DNA of 13,718 nt from Methanosarcinales archaeon (GTDB taxonomy: Archaea > Halobacteriota > Methanosarcinia > DSM-18856 > Methermicoccaceae), in NCBI GenBank assembly GCA_003661015.1, contig QMVI01000012.1:1-13718 (forward strand), in the 5' to 3' direction. Shown one piece after another: positions 1 to 7,373 of this stretch; the first letter of the stretch is position 1, and every line of letters starts with the position of its first letter. Position numbers and translations under genes: made by a program. The notes under the pieces are model-generated. The model had not been told where the DNA came from. It was given only the letters and a program-made list of their open reading frames with translations, and made no database searches.

Positions 1-5
1 AAGTG

Positions 6-788
6 ATGGCTGAGTTGAGAAAGGACTACATCTACAATCTCATCATTCAGGGTAAAAGACTTGATGGGAGAGGTTTTGATGAGATTAGAAGTATAAGTTT
101 GGAAACTGGAGTTATAAAAAAAGCCGAAGGTTCTGCGAGAGTTGTGTGGGGCGACACTCAGGTGGTGGTGGGTGTTAAAATACAGCCCGGAGAACCGTTT
201 CCAGATACACCAGAAAGTGGTGTGATTATAACGAATGTTGAATTGATACCTGCTGCCTCTCCTTTATTTGAGCCGGGACCCCCAAGTGAGGATGCCATTG
301 AACTTGCGAGAGTTGTGGACAGAGGAGTGAGGGAATCGAATTGTATAGACCTAACAAAACTCTGCATTTCCTCGGGAGAGCAAGTCTGGATAGTCTTTAT
401 AGATGTTCATGTGCTGGATGATGGAGGAAACATTATGGATGCTTCTGGTCTTGGTGCCATAGCGGCGCTGTTCAATGCAAAGATACCTGCAGAAAGATAT
501 GGTCTTGGTTCAGATGAGCCCCTCCCAATGAGGAGTGTTCCAATCCCTGTGACTTTTGTGGAGATAGGGGGAAGGTTGCTTGTTGACCCTGTTCAGGAGG
601 AAGAACAAGTTGCTGGGGCGAGAATAACCGTCGTAGTAGATTCTGACGGTTGTATAACTGCCGTACAGAAAGGTAGAGTTGGAAACCTGACTTTTGACCA
701 GATAAAATATGCGATAGAGACAGCAAAGAAAAAGGCTGAAGAGATAAGAAACATGGAGGGAATTAGGAAGGCATTTTTAAAGATTTGA
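6..788 (+). CDS. rrp42: Exosome complex component Rrp42
   Basis: This is the non-catalytic RNase PH-like subunit of the archaeal exosome. In the family it alternates with Rrp41 in a hexameric ring that degrades or tails RNA 3'-5' in the cytoplasm; Rrp41 supplies the active site. The 260-residue product has the usual family length. The N-terminal GKRLDGRGFDEIR, the VVWGDTQVVVGVK strand, the PLFEPGPPSEDAIELARVVD stretch and the VLDDGGNIMDASGLGAI segment are all typical of Rrp42. The window opens at its start: an ATG at 6 is preceded in frame by a GTG at 3, and upstream sequence is missing, so the start is provisional. It ends in TGA. The next gene is convergent and only 16 bp away, so this is the last gene of its operon; rrp41 and rrp4 would be expected just outside the window. 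Function is confidently assigned by sequence recognition. Confidence 0.95.
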   Translation: MAELRKDYIYNLIIQGKRLDGRGFDEIRSISLETGVIKKAEGSARVVWGDTQVVVGVKIQPGEPFPDTPESGVIITNVELIPAASPLFEPGPPSEDAIELARVVDRGVRESNCIDLTKLCISSGEQVWIVFIDVHVLDDGGNIMDASGLGAIAALFNAKIPAERYGLGSDEPLPMRSVPIPVTFVEIGGRLLVDPVQEEEQVAGARITVVVDSDGCITAVQKGRVGNLTFDQIKYAIETAKKKAEEIRNMEGIRKAFLKI

Positions 789-804
789 GTCTTGTCGTAT
801 CATA

Positions 805-1368
805 TCATATACCAAACAGTCTTCTCAGAATACTCACAAGTGAGAAGTGTCTCTTGACCACCTCACCCTGTATAACAACAGCACCCTCGTCAATCACTTT
901 TCCAACTGTTTTACTGGTGGCACCTCCCACACTTTCAGTATTTTCAATCTCTCCCACACTTTCTTCTATTTCACTCTTGTCTTTTGATTTTTTTACTTTA
1001 ACCGTTGTGTACTTTCCGGTTGGAATGCCGTATACCGGGTCACCACCTATGAAAGCCTCGATTCTATATGTGCCTTTTCCATCATTATATTGAGAAATAT
1101 CCCAGTTAAAGACCACATACCCCGTATCACCATCGAATGTGGCGTATGGTATCATCTATGCACTTGAATTCCATACAATTGTGTATGAATGCCCCTTCTT
1201 CTTACTCACTTGGACACTCACAGTATCCCCGTCCTCTGCAAGAACTGTTATCACCGCTACTTCATCCAGCTCATACTTTTTGTCGTCAGTATAAACAGAG
1301 TCCACACTACCAATTGTGAGAGAAATTGTCAGTATCACAATCAGTACAATGGATATATTCCGCATCAT
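805..1368 (-). CDS. Secreted Ig-like domain protein with one in-frame TAG (possible pyrrolysine, or nonsense-mutated)
   Basis: Two open stretches, 1368-1159 and 1155-805, lie in the same frame and are separated only by a TAG codon at 1158-1156. Read through, they give 187 sense codons plus the TAG. The first part has a signal peptide (MRNISIVLIVILTISLTIG), then a beta-rich segment ending in YTIVWNSSA. After the TAG comes MIPYATFDGDTGYVVFNWD and a strand motif ending in GKYTTVKVK. Together these resemble one Ig/macroglobulin-like beta-sandwich as found in archaeal surface proteins; neither half looks like a complete fold. The tail is a charged low-complexity linker (KKSKDKSEIEESVGEI) and a short basic-hydrophobic end, SILRRLFGI. 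It terminates in TGA. No family function is recognised. It could be a pyrrolysine-containing protein, a recent pseudogene, or a sequencing error. An ATG follows the TAG directly, so reinitiation is possible, but that product would lack the signal peptide. Confidence 0.7.
1156..1158 (-). other. In-frame TAG codon inside a continuous reading frame
   Basis: On the minus strand the frame reads ...TCA AGT GCA TAG ATG ATA CCA... The amino-acid pattern of a single Ig-like domain continues on both sides. TAG is the codon read as pyrrolysine in archaea that carry pylT and pylS. No complete gene in this window uses TAG as its terminator. Whether the organism encodes pyrrolysine cannot be seen here. Confidence 0.55.
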
Positions 1369-1473
1369 TATGATAATTTTGTTTATTTAGAATAAAAACA
1401 TAACCATCATACTTAAATAGGTGTAAGAGGGGTTTTAAGATGACTTTATGATGTTCTTGTGTGAGGTAGTGAA
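1369..1473. promoter_or_regulatory. Divergent promoter region between the TAG-containing gene and EF-2
   Basis: The 105-bp gap separates divergent genes. On the plus strand ACTTAAATAG at 1411-1420 is a good archaeal TATA box for EF-2, predicting a start near 1440 and a leader of about 30 nt. GAGG at 1463-1466 lies 7 nt before the EF-2 ATG and is a plausible Shine-Dalgarno site. On the minus strand TTCTAAATAAAC (about 1383-1394) is an AT-rich TATA candidate for the secreted protein, but it sits so close to the ATG that the message would be leaderless. The alternative is that the near-palindromic 1411-1420 box serves both directions. Confidence 0.55.
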
Positions 1474-3660
1474 ATGGCGAGAGCGAGAAAAGAAACAATA
1501 GAGAAAATTAAAGAGCTGATGTATAAGCCTGAGAGAATTAGAAACATAGGGATAGTTGCACATATTGACCATGGAAAGACAACTCTAACAGACAATTTGC
1601 TTGCTGGGGCAGGCATGATATCCAAGGAGCTTGCAGGTAAGCAACTTTTCATGGATTATGATGAGGAGGAGCAGGCGAGAGGTATAACGATAAACGCAGC
1701 CAGCGTTTCAATGGTGCACGAGTATGAGGGAGAAGAGTATCTGATAAATCTCATAGACACTCCCGGACACGTGGGCTTTGGAGGAGATGTTACTCGTGCT
1801 ATGAGAGCGGTTGATGGTGCAATTGTGGTTGTTGACGCTGTTGAGGGTGTTATGCCTCAGACAGAAACAGTTCTCAGACAAGCTCTCAAAGAAAGGGTGC
1901 GCCCTGTCTTGTTCATCAACAAGGTTGACAGACTCATTAACGAGCTTAAAGTTGACCCACAAACAATGCAGATAAAGTTGGGGAAGGTCATAGACCAAGT
2001 TAATAAGCTCATAAAGAACATGGCACCCGATAAATATCAGGAATGGAAGGTCAGTGCATCTGATGGTAGTGTTTCATTTGGTTCAGCTTTGTATAACTGG
2101 GCAATTAGTGTGCCATATATGAAGAAGAGTGGAGTGGGCTTCAAAGAAGTTATCGAGTGTTGCAAGAGTGATAATGTAAAGGAGCTTGCAGAGAGATGTC
2201 CACTCCACGAAGTCGTGAATGATATGGTAGTTCGATTTTTGCCAAATCCACTTGACGCCCAGAGAGAAAGAATCCCTGTGATATGGAGAGGAGACATCAA
2301 TAGTGAGATTGGGCAAGCCATGTTGAACTGCGACCCAAATGCCCCGATAGCCCTGATGATAACTGACATACAAGTTGACCCGCATGCTGGAGAAGTTGCA
2401 AGCGGGAGATTGTTTTCTGGAACGATTGAAAAGGGAGTTGACCTTCATATTTCTGGCACTCATAAAGTTGATAGAGTTCAGCAAGTCAGCATATATATGG
2501 GTCCAGAGCGGGTTGATGTGGAGAAGGTTCCAGCAGGTAATATAGTGGCAGTCACTGGTTTGAAGGATGCCATAGTTGGAACCACAGCATCATCGATTCC
2601 TATGACGCCCTTTGAGGAGATAAGACATTACAGTGAGCCAGTGGTTACTGTTGCAATTGAGGCGAAGAACATGAAAGACCTACCCAAACTCATAGAAGTG
2701 CTACGTCAGACATCGAAAGAAGACCCAACTTTGAGGGTGACAATCAATGAAGAAACCGGAGAACATTTACTTGCTGGGATGGGCGAATTACATCTTGAAG
2801 TTGTCTGTCATAAGATAGAACGAGATAAAGGTGTTGAGATAACAACCTCGCCACCCATTGTTGTCTATAGAGAGACCGTACTGGGGAAGAGTGATGTGAT
2901 AGAGGGTAAATCACCAAACAAGCACAATAGATTTTACATAATGGTTGAACCATTAGAACCCAAGGTGCTTGAGATGATAAAAGATGGCGAGATAACAATG
3001 AAGATGAACGAACTAGATAGAAGGAACAAGTTGATAGAAGGGGGCATGGACAAGGAAGATGCAAAGGGTGTTACGCACATATATGAGGGGAATGTGTTTG
3101 TTGATGTGACCAAAGGAATACAGCATCTCAGAGAGACCATGGAGTTAATACACCAAGGATTTGAGGAAGTAATGAGAACAGGACCCCTCGCAAGAGAGCC
3201 GGTGCAGGGCGTGAAAGTTAAGCTGGTTGATGCGAAATTGCATGAGGATGCCGTTCACAGGGGTCCAGCCCAGGTCATACCTGCAGTGAGGAGTGCAATT
3301 CATGCAGCTATTTTGAAAGCAAACCCAACACTTCTTGAGCCCATGCAGAAGGTGTTCATTCATGTTCCTCAGGAACACATGAGCGGGGCTCTCCGGGAGA
3401 TTCAGGGAAGACGAGGCATAATTTTGTCGATGGAACAGGAGGGGGACATAACCATCATTGAGGCGAAAGCTCCAGTCGCAGAGCTATTTGGATTTGCGGG
3501 AGCGTTGAGAAGCGCAACAGAAGGAAGAGCAATATGGAGTACAGAGTTTGCCGGATTTGAGCCAGTACCCGCGGGTATGTTGGAGGATGTTATAAGAGGT
3601 ATTAGAGAAAGAAAGGGCCTGAAGCTCGAAGTACCGAAGCCGGAGGACTTTTTAAGTTAA
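1474..3660 (+). CDS. fusA: Translation elongation factor 2 (aEF-2)
   Basis: EF-2 is the GTPase that drives ribosomal translocation in the cytoplasm. The 728-residue length is normal for archaeal EF-2. The GTPase motifs are intact: AHIDHGKT at residues 29-36 (G1), RGITI at 69-73 (G2), DTPGH at 95-99 (G3) and NKVD at 149-152 (G4). Domain IV contains HEDAVHRGPAQ; its His595 is the position that becomes diphthamide in archaea and eukaryotes. The ATG at 1474 is supported by GAGG 7 nt upstream and by the canonical MARARKETIEKIKELM N-terminus. The gene is monocistronic here: the upstream neighbour is divergent and the downstream gene is convergent. The ribosomal protein S7/S12 and EF-1 alpha genes that often accompany EF-2 in archaea are absent from the window. 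Its TAA overlaps the stop of the convergent Thg1-like gene, the two sharing TTAA at 3657-3660. Confidence 0.98.
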   Translation: MARARKETIEKIKELMYKPERIRNIGIVAHIDHGKTTLTDNLLAGAGMISKELAGKQLFMDYDEEEQARGITINAASVSMVHEYEGEEYLINLIDTPGHVGFGGDVTRAMRAVDGAIVVVDAVEGVMPQTETVLRQALKERVRPVLFINKVDRLINELKVDPQTMQIKLGKVIDQVNKLIKNMAPDKYQEWKVSASDGSVSFGSALYNWAISVPYMKKSGVGFKEVIECCKSDNVKELAERCPLHEVVNDMVVRFLPNPLDAQRERIPVIWRGDINSEIGQAMLNCDPNAPIALMITDIQVDPHAGEVASGRLFSGTIEKGVDLHISGTHKVDRVQQVSIYMGPERVDVEKVPAGNIVAVTGLKDAIVGTTASSIPMTPFEEIRHYSEPVVTVAIEAKNMKDLPKLIEVLRQTSKEDPTLRVTINEETGEHLLAGMGELHLEVVCHKIERDKGVEITTSPPIVVYRETVLGKSDVIEGKSPNKHNRFYIMVEPLEPKVLEMIKDGEITMKMNELDRRNKLIEGGMDKEDAKGVTHIYEGNVFVDVTKGIQHLRETMELIHQGFEEVMRTGPLAREPVQGVKVKLVDAKLHEDAVHRGPAQVIPAVRSAIHAAILKANPTLLEPMQKVFIHVPQEHMSGALREIQGRRGIILSMEQEGDITIIEAKAPVAELFGFAGALRSATEGRAIWSTEFAGFEPVPAGMLEDVIRGIRERKGLKLEVPKPEDFLS

Positions 3661-4355
3661 ATTTTATTCTTCAAATTTTTGAAGAGGGGAATTTCTTCAT
3701 TCACAACTATTTTTTTCCTTTTAGTACTTACTTTCTCCCCCATAATTGGGTTATACCCCTCCTTTTGATATTCTTCTCGATAAACAAGTATGCCTCTTCT
3801 TTGCCATGCAGGAACCTTTGCTATATTTATGCCTTTTGAGAACAAGATATCATGAAGTTTTTTACTTTTAATTCCTTCGAGCGTTTTTGTTGCCTCTCTT
3901 GGATCATATCCTTCTTTGATAAGGGTATAGAACGCATATGAGTTTAAACAGTTTCTCCAGCACTCATTTTGCCTCCATGCAAGGTACTCAAAAACCTCTT
4001 CTCTCTTTATAGGAATCACCCTTGAATCAAAGAAAAACTCTTTGTTCATTTGAAGTGAGAAGAAAGAAGAAACAAATCCAGACATAACAGAATTTATCTT
4101 TTCAATTCTTCCTCTAAAAGGTAAATTCTCGAGATATACATTCAGTTCGTCTGAAAATAGGTATATTAATTCTGGTGTGAATGGGCTGTTGAAGATAGCC
4201 TTTGCAACCTCAACAAACGCATCCTTTAATCTCTCATCATAAGGTTTCTCATACTCAGATAACTTCTTTTTGAAGTTTACACCATCTACTCTCACAATTA
4301 TAGGAGGGACAACCCTAAGCTCGGAATAGACCTCATAATCTTTGAACGATTTCAT
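3657..4355 (-). CDS. Thg1-like 3'-5' nucleotidyltransferase (tRNA-His guanylyltransferase family)
   Basis: Thg1-family enzymes add nucleotides to tRNA 5' ends in the 3'-5' direction, either the G-1 of tRNA-His or, for Thg1-like proteins, in templated 5'-end repair. The 232-residue product carries the family signatures: RVDGVNF at residues 22-28 with metal-ligand candidate Asp24, YLFSDELNVYL at 65-75 with Asp69, FDSRVI at 109-114, AWRQNECW at 126-133, and LFSKGINIAKVPAWQRRG at 171-188. The HINNLYN motif of eukaryotic Thg1 is replaced by WRNCLNS, which favours the archaeal/bacterial Thg1-like branch and a repair or editing role (inference). Its ATG overlaps the PRC-barrel stop by 4 nt (ATGA), so it is translationally coupled as the last gene of the CBS operon. 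It ends in TAA and contains no in-frame TAG, unlike the Methanosarcina acetivorans Thg1, which is reported to contain pyrrolysine. Confidence 0.88.
   Translation of the reverse strand: MKSFKDYEVYSELRVVPPIIVRVDGVNFKKKLSEYEKPYDERLKDAFVEVAKAIFNSPFTPELIYLFSDELNVYLENLPFRGRIEKINSVMSGFVSSFFSLQMNKEFFFDSRVIPIKREEVFEYLAWRQNECWRNCLNSYAFYTLIKEGYDPREATKTLEGIKSKKLHDILFSKGINIAKVPAWQRRGILVYREEYQKEGYNPIMGEKVSTKRKKIVVNEEIPLFKNLKNKI
3669..3684. terminator. Small inverted repeat and T-rich stretch at the EF-2/Thg1 convergent 3' ends
   Basis: CTTCAAA and TTTGAAG form a 7-bp inverted repeat with a 2-nt centre just after the EF-2 stop, inside the last codons of the Thg1-like gene. T-rich AATTTTATTCTT precedes it on the plus strand. 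Archaeal termination mostly uses T-tracts, so the T-rich sequence at 3661-3680 may end EF-2 transcription. The hairpin itself may be a chance product of coding AT-richness. Confidence 0.3.
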
Positions 4356-4630
4356 TCTCCAGCCCTGAATTCAGGAACTTTTTCCTCACTTGATGATGCC
4401 TTCATGGGATGCATCATGAGTGCTATGTCTCCTACCGCAGTGATCCACCTGTACGGTATCAGAATTCCTTTGTTTCCAACGTTGAACAGCTTTTTATTCA
4501 CATTCACAACCGCGAGACTCACGATTGCACCTTCTGATGACTCTATAACCACGTCTTGTACCCTTCCAACATATACTCCCCTTGTTGTGTAGAGGTCTAA
4601 ACCCAGTAGATTGGTAAGCTCAATATGCAT
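4352..4630 (-). CDS. PRC-barrel domain protein
   Basis: This is a small PRC-barrel protein of about 92 residues made of essentially one domain. The core is LLGLDLYTTRGVYVGRVQDVVIE, then IVSLAVVNVN, then GILIPYRWITAVGDIALM; the IPYRWITAVGDI ending is typical of archaeal PRC-barrel proteins. The frame is open to a TTG at 4651 and an ATG at 4648. I chose the ATG at 4630 because a G-rich TTTGGGGGAAAG lies 5-7 nt upstream and MHIELTNLLG matches the usual N-terminus. The domain is known from photosynthetic reaction centre H subunits and RimM; in haloarchaea some PRC-barrel proteins (CdpB) act in cell division. Which role applies here is unknown. It sits 26 bp after the last CBS gene and overlaps the Thg1-like start by 4 nt, so it is co-translated with both. 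Confidence 0.85.
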   Translation of the reverse strand: MHIELTNLLGLDLYTTRGVYVGRVQDVVIESSEGAIVSLAVVNVNKKLFNVGNKGILIPYRWITAVGDIALMMHPMKASSSEEKVPEFRAGE

Positions 4631-4656
4631 ACTCTTTCCCCCAAACATCAAACAGC

Positions 4657-5466
4657 TCAGCTCAATTTATATCTTTCTCTATCATCCACCAAACGTCTGA
4701 GAATCGTTCGTCTATTCAGCATTCCCACCACATCACCAATCGCATTGAGCACCGGCGCTCCACCTATGTCGCGCTCTAGGAGTGTTTTCACGACTTCTTC
4801 GAGTGGTGTAGACAACTCAAAATATATCACATTCTTGCTCATGACATCCTCAACGAGAATCATTCGGATTCTGTTTTCCTGATAATTTGTTGGAACGAGC
4901 TCTCTAAAGGCTCTCATGGCATTTGCAACGTCATATTCGGTTATTATGCCGACCAATTCTCCTTCGTCCAGAACAGGGAGTCTTCCCACGTCTCTCTCTA
5001 TCATGAGTCTTCTGGCATGAATAAGCCTGTCTTTTGGATGTACTGGATAACTCTCGATCATTACTTCATTGGCACTGCCTTCTATCTTACGTACGTTGTA
5101 ATATTCAAGCAGGTTCTTTGGTTCAACCCACTTCCAGTCATCTCCTTCCTTGTGTATTATCACCTCTTTTCCAGCAGAAAGGTGTTTTTTTGCTTCTTCT
5201 ACTGACATCCCACCGCTGTTTATTATGTAATTATCCGTAACAGCTGAAGTGACATGGAGAGATGAAGGTGAAATAATTGAGGTTCTTCTTCTCCCGAGGG
5301 TTCGCATGATTCCTCTCAGTGTCAATACACCATACACCTCGCCTTCTCGCAATACAAGTAATCTTCTCGTTTTGTGCTTATCCATAAGGTCAAGGGCTCT
5401 CGAGATGTATTCATTTTTATCTATTGTAGGGGCATGTGTGCTAATTTCAGCAATCGAATCAGTCAT
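4657..5466 (-). CDS. CBS-array protein D (three clear CBS modules plus one degenerate)
   Basis: This 269-residue protein is made of CBS modules, which bind adenosyl ligands such as AMP, ATP or S-adenosylmethionine at paired interfaces. Module 1 spans about residues 8-58 (VYGVLTLRGIMRTLG). Residues about 70-123 (HVTSAVTDNY... MSVEEAKKHLSAGKEVI... WVEPKNLLEYY) look like a decayed CBS module without the usual GIIT strand. Module 3 spans about 132-187 (VMIESYPVHPKDRL... LPVLDEGELVGIITEYDV) and module 4 about 205-260 (VEDVMSKNVIYFELSTPLEEV... APVL). The ATG at 5466 is preceded by a strong AAGGAGGGGGGAGA Shine-Dalgarno stretch and overlaps the end of CBS-array protein C by 8 nt. No catalytic domain or membrane segment is present, so it is presumably a soluble ligand sensor. 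The partner it regulates is not evident. It ends in TGA. Confidence 0.9.
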   Translation of the reverse strand: MTDSIAEISTHAPTIDKNEYISRALDLMDKHKTRRLLVLREGEVYGVLTLRGIMRTLGRRRTSIISPSSLHVTSAVTDNYIINSGGMSVEEAKKHLSAGKEVIIHKEGDDWKWVEPKNLLEYYNVRKIEGSANEVMIESYPVHPKDRLIHARRLMIERDVGRLPVLDEGELVGIITEYDVANAMRAFRELVPTNYQENRIRMILVEDVMSKNVIYFELSTPLEEVVKTLLERDIGGAPVLNAIGDVVGMLNRRTILRRLVDDRERYKLS

Positions 5467-6337
5467 TCTCCCCCCTCCTTAACAGTGTGCTTGCTACATT
5501 TTCTTCGGTCAATAACCCACACAATTCGTCTTTTTCGTTTACAACAGGAAGTCCTCTGATCCTTTCCTGTATCATTAGTTTCGCAGCCTCACTCACTTTT
5601 TCGTTGTCTCTAACGGTTATTAATGATTCTCTCATGATATCCTCGGCTGTGAGAGACGTCTCCTTTATGTATCTGTATTTCTTCTGACCTCCGTAAGAAT
5701 TCTTTCTGACCATTTTTATCTCCTTTCCCTGGGAAATATCTTTCAACAACTCATTTAACTCAGCCAGAGCAACGTTTGACTTTGTTATGATACCTACAGA
5801 ATGACCGTTGTCCTCGAGCACAACAACCCTATCAATCCCCTCTGTTTCGAACTTTTCCACCACTCGAGATATAGATTGGTGTCTGTTCACAGTTGGTACA
5901 AAATCTTCCATCACATCTCTCACCAGTACAGGGATATCAAGGGTAGAGACATATTTTACAATGTCTGTTAGTGTAACTATACCGAGGATGTTGCTACCAT
6001 CAAGAACCGGCACCCCACTGATATTATTTTCAACCATGAGGATCGTTGCCTCTTCAATCGTTGTTTTTGGATGTACTTTTATGAAACGCTTGCTCATCGC
6101 ATGCTTTACTAGCATGTTATCTACTGGTCTCCTCCTCCACATAGGCTCTGGTTGTAGAAGTGCTTTTGCAATGTCTGTTCTAGTTATGACTCCCACAGCC
6201 ACATCATCCTCAACTACCACGAGTCTGCCAACCTTATACCTCAACATTAGATTCCTTGCCCTTGAAAGCGACTCTTTTGACGATATTACATACACTGGTG
6301 CACTCATTATATTCTCAACTTTCACATCTGTCTTCAT
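5459..6337 (-). CDS. CBS-array protein C (four CBS modules)
   Basis: This 292-residue protein contains four CBS modules arranged as two pairs. Module 1 is at about residues 6-61 (VENIMSAPVYVI... VAVGVITRTDIAKAL), module 2 at about 76-131 (VKHAMSKRFIKVHP... VPVLDGSNILGIVTLTDI), module 3 at about 138-193 (VRDVMEDFVPTV... GHSVGIITKSNVA) and module 4 at about 230-287 (AEDIMRESLITV... LPVVNEKDELCGLLTEENV). A basic linker (MVRKNSYGGQKKYRYIK) at about 209-225 separates modules 3 and 4. The ATG at 6337 follows the stop of CBS-array protein B by 22 nt, with an AGGAT/GAGGGG purine stretch upstream. No enzymatic or transmembrane domain is fused. By family analogy it is an adenine-nucleotide sensor, possibly hetero-oligomeric with the neighbouring CBS proteins (inference). 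Confidence 0.92.
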   Translation of the reverse strand: MKTDVKVENIMSAPVYVISSKESLSRARNLMLRYKVGRLVVVEDDVAVGVITRTDIAKALLQPEPMWRRRPVDNMLVKHAMSKRFIKVHPKTTIEEATILMVENNISGVPVLDGSNILGIVTLTDIVKYVSTLDIPVLVRDVMEDFVPTVNRHQSISRVVEKFETEGIDRVVVLEDNGHSVGIITKSNVALAELNELLKDISQGKEIKMVRKNSYGGQKKYRYIKETSLTAEDIMRESLITVRDNEKVSEAAKLMIQERIRGLPVVNEKDELCGLLTEENVASTLLRRGEND

Positions 6338-6359
6338 ATCCTGCCAACCCCTCGAGAAT

Positions 6360-7373
6360 TCACTCTACAAGAGAACTTACAATGTCTCTCTCAGTTATTA
6401 TTCCAACCAAATTTCTTTTTTGGATTACAGGAAGGCATCCAACTTGATTTTCAACCATTTTAAGAGCAGCATCCTTTAGTTTTGCCATTTTGCCTATTGT
6501 AACAACATCCTTTCTTATGAGGGTTTTAATTGGTACATCAAAAGCCTCATGCGTCATTCCCATTACAAGCTTCTCAAAAACTTCCCCTGTTGCAAGATAT
6601 CTCAGAATATCAGATGCAGTAACTACACCAACCAATACTCCGTCCCTTATCAAGGGTATTCTCCTAAACCCATGTGATATCATTACCTTCATACCCTCTG
6701 TTATTGTCTCTTCTGGAATCATTGATATCACTTCATCACTCATATAGTCCTTAACATGTTTTTCTGAGAGTTTTCGTAAATAGCCTTCAAAAGACGGTAA
6801 TCTTGTATTTGGATGAATAGTAGCTTTTGGGTTTTTCCCGGCAACGAAATTTATAACATCCCGCTCTGTAATAATTCCCACAACTCTCCCTTCATTGTTC
6901 AGCAAAGGAAGTCCACCCACATCCTCTTCAATCATCGTATCCAATGCATCTGAAAACGTAGCTCTAACTGAAATTGCCGGTACATTTTCATCCATTATCT
7001 CTCTAACTTCTTCGTTTATGGCCGCAAGTAAGTTTCCCTTGTATTTATTTTTCACCAAATTATGAAGGTCCCCCCCTCCAAGGAAATCAACGATATGGGT
7101 TGTTAGGACGATGCCTTCCAGAATCCTCGAACCTGCATCCACAACTGGCACTCTCCTGACACCATGCTCTGCCATTGTCTTCACAGCACCCATTATCGTC
7201 GTTGTCCTTGGCACACATACAACATCCTTGGTCCCAAGGAGCTCAACTTCGCTTGGATGCTTTGCCTCATGACTATGAAACTCTTCGGAGCCTCTATCCA
7301 AAGGTGCAGACAGCTTTACATTTCGATAGTCCTTTTTAACCCCAATTCTTGTCTTTTTGCTCATGATATTCAC
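6360..7373 (-). CDS. CBS-array protein B (four CBS modules with a basic N-terminal extension)
   Basis: This is the longest CBS protein of the cluster, at 337 residues. An N-terminal extension of about 45 residues is basic and His-containing (KKTRIGVKKDYRNVK) with no recognised fold. Four CBS modules follow at about 48-99 (VCVPRTTTIMGAVKTM), 122-178 (VREIMDENVPAISV... VVGIITERDVINF), 206-262 (VKDYMSDEVISMIP... VLVGVVTASDILRYL) and 280-336 (IKTLIRKDVVTIG... NLVGIITERDIV). The recurring GIITERD motif, also present in CBS protein A, points to amplification within the locus. The ATG at 7373 overlaps the CBS-A stop by 4 nt (ATGA), indicating translational coupling; a second in-frame ATG lies at 7364. 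It ends in TGA. No output domain is present. Confidence 0.92.
   Translation of the reverse strand: MNIMSKKTRIGVKKDYRNVKLSAPLDRGSEEFHSHEAKHPSEVELLGTKDVVCVPRTTTIMGAVKTMAEHGVRRVPVVDAGSRILEGIVLTTHIVDFLGGGDLHNLVKNKYKGNLLAAINEEVREIMDENVPAISVRATFSDALDTMIEEDVGGLPLLNNEGRVVGIITERDVINFVAGKNPKATIHPNTRLPSFEGYLRKLSEKHVKDYMSDEVISMIPEETITEGMKVMISHGFRRIPLIRDGVLVGVVTASDILRYLATGEVFEKLVMGMTHEAFDVPIKTLIRKDVVTIGKMAKLKDAALKMVENQVGCLPVIQKRNLVGIITERDIVSSLVE

Noticed and set aside
785..1093. 102-codon plus-strand frame after rrp42
   Set aside because: It is antisense to the TAG-containing gene, is Ser/Thr/Pro-rich, and has no motif or ribosome binding site.
805..1155. Treating the 116-residue stretch after TAG as an independent gene
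   Set aside because: It starts in mid-domain, has no ribosome binding site or promoter of its own, and is in the same frame as the signal-peptide-bearing upstream part. One gene split by TAG explains it better.
1156..1158. Selenocysteine as explanation for the interrupted gene
   Set aside because: Selenocysteine uses TGA, whereas the codon here is TAG. Several genes in the window also end normally in TGA.
2083..2484. 133-codon minus-strand frame inside EF-2
   Set aside because: It lies entirely within the highly conserved EF-2 gene and has no credible start context.
5808..6479. 223-codon open frame on the plus strand, antisense to CBS proteins B and C
   Set aside because: Its composition is Ser/Thr-rich with no recognisable domain. 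It is the antisense shadow of two well-supported CBS genes.
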